In this document: in pieces, positions 34,442-37,742 of the stretch | Layout of the letters: each line of letters opens with the position of its first letter | How positions within the stretch are numbered: position 1 is the stretch's first letter | NCBI GenBank assembly: GCA_016188895.1 | Contig: JACPGZ010000044.1 | Coordinates: 1 to 37,742, forward strand | Origin: Candidatus Pacearchaeota archaeon | GTDB taxonomy: Archaea > Nanobdellota > Nanobdellia > Pacearchaeales > GW2011-AR1 | Direction: 5' to 3' | Length of the DNA: 37,742 nucleotides | Position numbers and translations under genes: made by a program | The notes under the pieces: generated by a model | Database searches by the model: none | What the model was told of the DNA's origin: nothing | Seen by the model: only the letters and a program-made list of their open reading frames with translations

Positions 34442-35118
34442 ATGATAAACTAGTAAAAGAATGGAGCGCAAGATTTGGAATTCTTGAAAAGCTAGAAGAA
34501 GGTGTAGCACAAGACCCAAGCAATCCATCCCATATAGACGCTTTTATACTAGGTTATCATAATATAGGAAAGCCAGAAGAAGAGCAGAATACACGAGTTC
34601 CGCCAGAGGCATATAAACTATATCATCCAACTTATTTAAGATACGAATTAGCCCAAGAACAAGCAAGAGCTGCAAGCAATCTTGTTGACGAAATCAAGAA
34701 AGATTATAAAGCAGGATTAAACCTAGTCAAAGATAAGAATCTATTATCAATTCTTGAAGATATGCCTCCTGTTAAAGATGTCGAGGATAGTTATAAAGAT
34801 ATACAAAGTATTCACTCAGCTTATTTCAACATTGCTCAAATTGAAAAAAGCAAAGATGAAAAAGCAAAAATAGAAGCTTATATTCAAGTCAATGGATATA
34901 AAGGTAAGGCGGCTGAAATTGTCAGAGAATTCTACGCAGAGCATAAGGGAGCTATCAATATCCAACTATTACAAATGAAAGAAAAAATCAGAGAAGAATT
35001 ACATAAGAAATTAAATGGGGCAGATGAAACCAAGAATTACATAATTGCAAATCTAGATAAAATCCCAGAAGATAAAAGAGATCCTTTTTATCTTGCAATT
35101 GGAAAGCGAGTGGAGTAA
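34432..35118 (+). CDS. Hypothetical helical protein
   Basis: 228-aa ORF; stop/start overlap TAATG with the next gene. Confidence 0.65.
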   Translation: MALDDKLVKEWSARFGILEKLEEGVAQDPSNPSHIDAFILGYHNIGKPEEEQNTRVPPEAYKLYHPTYLRYELAQEQARAASNLVDEIKKDYKAGLNLVKDKNLLSILEDMPPVKDVEDSYKDIQSIHSAYFNIAQIEKSKDEKAKIEAYIQVNGYKGKAAEIVREFYAEHKGAINIQLLQMKEKIREELHKKLNGADETKNYIIANLDKIPEDKRDPFYLAIGKRVE

Positions 35119-35558
35119 TGGAAAATCAAGATCATTTATGCCTACTTGGCATGCTAATTGGGGTAGGTATGGTGGCTGTGCCAATGGCAACACTCAGTCT
35201 AATATCAAGAAGAGAAAATTATCGAAGAATTAATGAGGCAGAAACACTTTATTTTCAAGGTAAAGTAGGTCGGGCTTATAAAATCGCTAAAGAAATTAAT
35301 CCTCATAATCAATTACCATTTTCTTTACCTAAAGAAGTTAGACAAAGAGCAAGACATTTAGTTGAGAAAATTGAATCAGAGCTTAGAGAGCCTATTGAAA
35401 CAGAAGTAAAGCAATTTTTAGATGAGGGATTACAATTTGATTATGAGATTAGCATTAAAAAAGGTGAATGTATAATATATCCTTATGATATTCCATTAGA
35501 AGAAATGTCACCAACCTATAATAGAGTATTTGTTGATAGTTCATCTACTTCTCATTAA
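35118..35558 (+). CDS. Hypothetical protein with N-terminal TM segment
   Basis: 146 aa; LCLLGMLIGVGMVAVPMATLSLI hydrophobic segment. Confidence 0.65.
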   Translation: MENQDHLCLLGMLIGVGMVAVPMATLSLISRRENYRRINEAETLYFQGKVGRAYKIAKEINPHNQLPFSLPKEVRQRARHLVEKIESELREPIETEVKQFLDEGLQFDYEISIKKGECIIYPYDIPLEEMSPTYNRVFVDSSSTSH

Positions 35559-35566
35559 TCACCCTA

Positions 35567-35815
35567 TCAATTAGCAGGAATATTTATTTCTATTGGAATT
35601 GACATCCCGAGCTGTTTTAGAACTCTCTTGAGAATTTCTGTTCTTTTCTTGAAAGCTATAATTCCTATGCTTTTAATTTCATTAGTACCTTCATCTCTTG
35701 TTATGAGAACTTCAGAATCTAATTGTTCTGTATACTCTTTTTTAGGAGGTGCTCCGAAAGATACTTCTAAGTAATCGCCTTCTTCGTCATAGTATATATC
35801 TACTGCTTCTTTCAT
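35567..35815 (-). CDS. DUF2283 family protein (putative antitoxin)
   Basis: VDIYYDEEGDYLEVSFG...EVLITRDEGTNEIKSIGIIAFKKR. Confidence 0.8.
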   Translation of the reverse strand: MKEAVDIYYDEEGDYLEVSFGAPPKKEYTEQLDSEVLITRDEGTNEIKSIGIIAFKKRTEILKRVLKQLGMSIPIEINIPAN

Positions 35816-36108
35816 ATTATTCTTGGCACGAAATGTGCTGATATTATAAAACCTTCGCCATTTAAATATTTACCTAAAACCATCATAAATTTGTTTGGAA
35901 AGTTTCTATGTTTGTAGTATTTGTAATAAAATTTTGCATTTTCATCTTTTATGGAACCTTTAATTTTATCAGGATTCTCAAGTGTTTCTATAATTTTTTC
36001 TTTTTCTGATGAAATTTCAGGATGTCTTCTAATAATGTGCTCCCAATTCCAATCAGTCATTCGTAACCTTCTTCTAGTTTTATCTATCACCTCAAATTTG
36101 ATATTCAT
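35812..36108 (-). CDS. Putative toxin partner of DUF2283 protein
   Basis: 98 aa; RMTDWNWEHIIRRHPEISSEKEKIIETLENPDKI...YYKYYKHRNFPNKFMMVLGKYLNGEGFIISAHFV; 4-bp overlap with the DUF2283 gene. Confidence 0.65.
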   Translation of the reverse strand: MNIKFEVIDKTRRRLRMTDWNWEHIIRRHPEISSEKEKIIETLENPDKIKGSIKDENAKFYYKYYKHRNFPNKFMMVLGKYLNGEGFIISAHFVPRII

Positions 36109-36187
36109 TACAGAAATAATACTTCTAATGTTTTAAATATTCTTTTGTTAAATAACCGCTGAAACGCTTAGCCCGAAAGAATAATCA

Positions 36188-37060
36188 TCACTTCACATTT
36201 ATCATCTGATTAACAATCTCAGCCATTCGCCTTAAGAATTCATCGGCGCGGAGATGCCATTCCTCAATGTCCTTGGCCCTGACCTCTTTTGTCTCACCAT
36301 GAACAATGCTCTTGTGAAGAATGTGCAAGTCCCTGTACCATACAACATATTTCAACTTGAGCATGTTCTTATCAACAAATGTCTCTTTTAGAATCATAGG
36401 AATATGCTCTGGAGATGGTGGAACTTTTTTTGCAGCAATAATTGCGGCATGTGCTGAATCAACCATTGACCAGTAAATTCCTTCTATTGATCCTAACAAA
36501 GACAACCTGCTCCTCCCAAGATGAAGAGGTGCTCTCTGCAATAATGTATAAATTGCCTCTGGAGTTGGCTTAATTTTGCCGCTTAAAAGCAATGCCTTCA
36601 TTGGATGAAAAAATCCTGCAAAATCAATCAATGGCTCTCCATACCTGATAACATTAATCACAACAGGATCTCCTCTTAGTAAATCAAGCCACCATGTGGT
36701 AAGTCTCACCGTATTGATATGAAGCCCTTTTTTATAAGGATTGCCCTGAACAATCTTTCCAAGCTCCTCGCGATACCATGCCTTAAGCTCCTCATCCCAT
36801 TGTATGCTTGCATCATCAATTATTACAACAATATCAATATCAGACTCTTTTTTTGCAGTCTCTTTTGCAGTTGAGCCAAAGAGAATAATGCTTTTTATTA
36901 TCTCATTAAATTTCTCATACACCTTTGTTGCGAAATCCATTGCAATTTCTTTTTCATTAATAAGTTGCAGTGTTGGATACTCTGTCCTGTTAATCTGCTT
37001 CTTTTTTGCTTTCTTTTTAGGCTTCTCTAATGCTTCTTTCGCCTCTTTTTTCTCTTTCAT
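36188..37060 (-). CDS. Nucleotidyltransferase-domain protein, shorter paralog of the 3246-4937 product
   Basis: SIILFGSTAKETAKKESDIDIVVIID; GKIKPTPEAIYTLLQRAP matches GKIKPSPEAIDMFMSMGE. Confidence 0.8.
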   Translation of the reverse strand: MKEKKEAKEALEKPKKKAKKKQINRTEYPTLQLINEKEIAMDFATKVYEKFNEIIKSIILFGSTAKETAKKESDIDIVVIIDDASIQWDEELKAWYREELGKIVQGNPYKKGLHINTVRLTTWWLDLLRGDPVVINVIRYGEPLIDFAGFFHPMKALLLSGKIKPTPEAIYTLLQRAPLHLGRSRLSLLGSIEGIYWSMVDSAHAAIIAAKKVPPSPEHIPMILKETFVDKNMLKLKYVVWYRDLHILHKSIVHGETKEVRAKDIEEWHLRADEFLRRMAEIVNQMINVK

Positions 37061-37088
37061 TTTCCTTAATTTATGAAATTAAAACTAT

Positions 37089-37352
37089 TTAAATCTTAAG
37101 ATTTTGAAGTTTGAGTTTTATGCTTTCAAATTTTGAGTAAAATATAAACCATATCACGATAATTAATATAAAAGTAGACAAAGCTGTTAATATAATTCTT
37201 GACGCATTCCATTGAATTTTATCTAATGTAACAATTACAACTGCCACATACGTTGTTATTATCGCTAAAGTTATTATATTAAAATAATTTAGATAAGTAT
37301 TATATTCTAAATCAAGTAAATTTTTTTCTTTAATAACTTCCATTTTTGTCAA
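37089..37352 (-). CDS. Small membrane protein
   Basis: 87 aa with two TM segments. Confidence 0.5.
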   Translation of the reverse strand: MTKMEVIKEKNLLDLEYNTYLNYFNIITLAIITTYVAVVIVTLDKIQWNASRIILTALSTFILIIVIWFIFYSKFESIKLKLQNLKI

Positions 37353-37353
37353 A

Positions 37354-37548
37354 TCATTTAAATGTAACTTCTATTAAATAAAATATTCCTATTAAAAAAA
37401 CTATAAATCCTAAACTAAGCAGTCTAATACCAATTACCTCCACAGAAGGATCATTTAAACCTATTGCAGTTAAAAAAAGTCCAAGAATACTAAATACTGC
37501 GCTAAATGCTCTTTGTACAGATTGCTCTCTAAATGGAAATAATACCAT
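37354..37548 (-). CDS. Small membrane protein
   Basis: 64 aa with two TM segments. Confidence 0.4.
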   Translation of the reverse strand: MVLFPFREQSVQRAFSAVFSILGLFLTAIGLNDPSVEVIGIRLLSLGFIVFLIGIFYLIEVTFK

Positions 37549-37593
37549 ATCTCCTCTTTCAAATTTATATCTTTTGAGCTTTAAATATCTTAT

Positions 37594-37742
37594 CTATTTA
37601 CGAGCGTGTCTAACAATTAAGAGCAAATTAAGAGTCGCTCTTAATAATATCCTTAACTGATAAGCTAATACTCTCGACGCTATTCTTACTTCCATTACAA
37701 TATCATCTTTAGAAGTAAATCTATCTCCATGCTTGTTTGTTA
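37594..37742 (-). CDS. C-terminal end of an ORF running off the window
   Basis: Open minus-strand frame ...TNKHGDRFTSKDDIVMEVRIASRVLAYQLRILLRATLNLLLIVRHARK*. Confidence 0.4.
   Translation of the reverse strand, partial: TNKHGDRFTSKDDIVMEVRIASRVLAYQLRILLRATLNLLLIVRHARK

Overview
AT-rich archaeal chromosome segment, probably from a DPANN-type lineage (inference from FtsY, SRP54, RadB, aIF2-alpha, rpS27e, Bud32, archaeal iPGM and the AT-rich leaderless promoters). Housekeeping genes are interrupted by accessory loci. The main result is a ~7.5 kb Rhs/Tc-like polymorphic-toxin cassette at 10457-17978. It comprises a 502-aa secreted Rhs-core protein with a nuclease-like C-terminal tip, two paralogous putative immunity proteins, and a 1657-aa secreted FG-GAP/YD-repeat protein ending in a beta-helix. 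It interrupts the 5' end of a P-type cation ATPase gene and is flanked by a perfect 18-bp direct repeat of ATPase coding sequence. Joining the flanks restores the ATPase N-terminus in frame (MKMEYYKQKAEEVLK+ELNVDAENGLS...). A HicBA toxin-antitoxin pair sits right beside it, flanked by its own 24-bp direct repeat (23/24), so two conflict modules entered the same gene junction. A 35-bp toxin-end/immunity-start duplication looks like a scar of tip replacement. Other signals: a tandem array of diverged hairpins (4921-5137); identically spaced paired operators around the promoters of a transposase and an AbrB-like gene; a candidate twin-loop ncRNA; an intron-containing tRNA-Ile(UAU); and a dispersed repeat inside bud32. 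All calls come from reading the sequence by eye; no database search was run.
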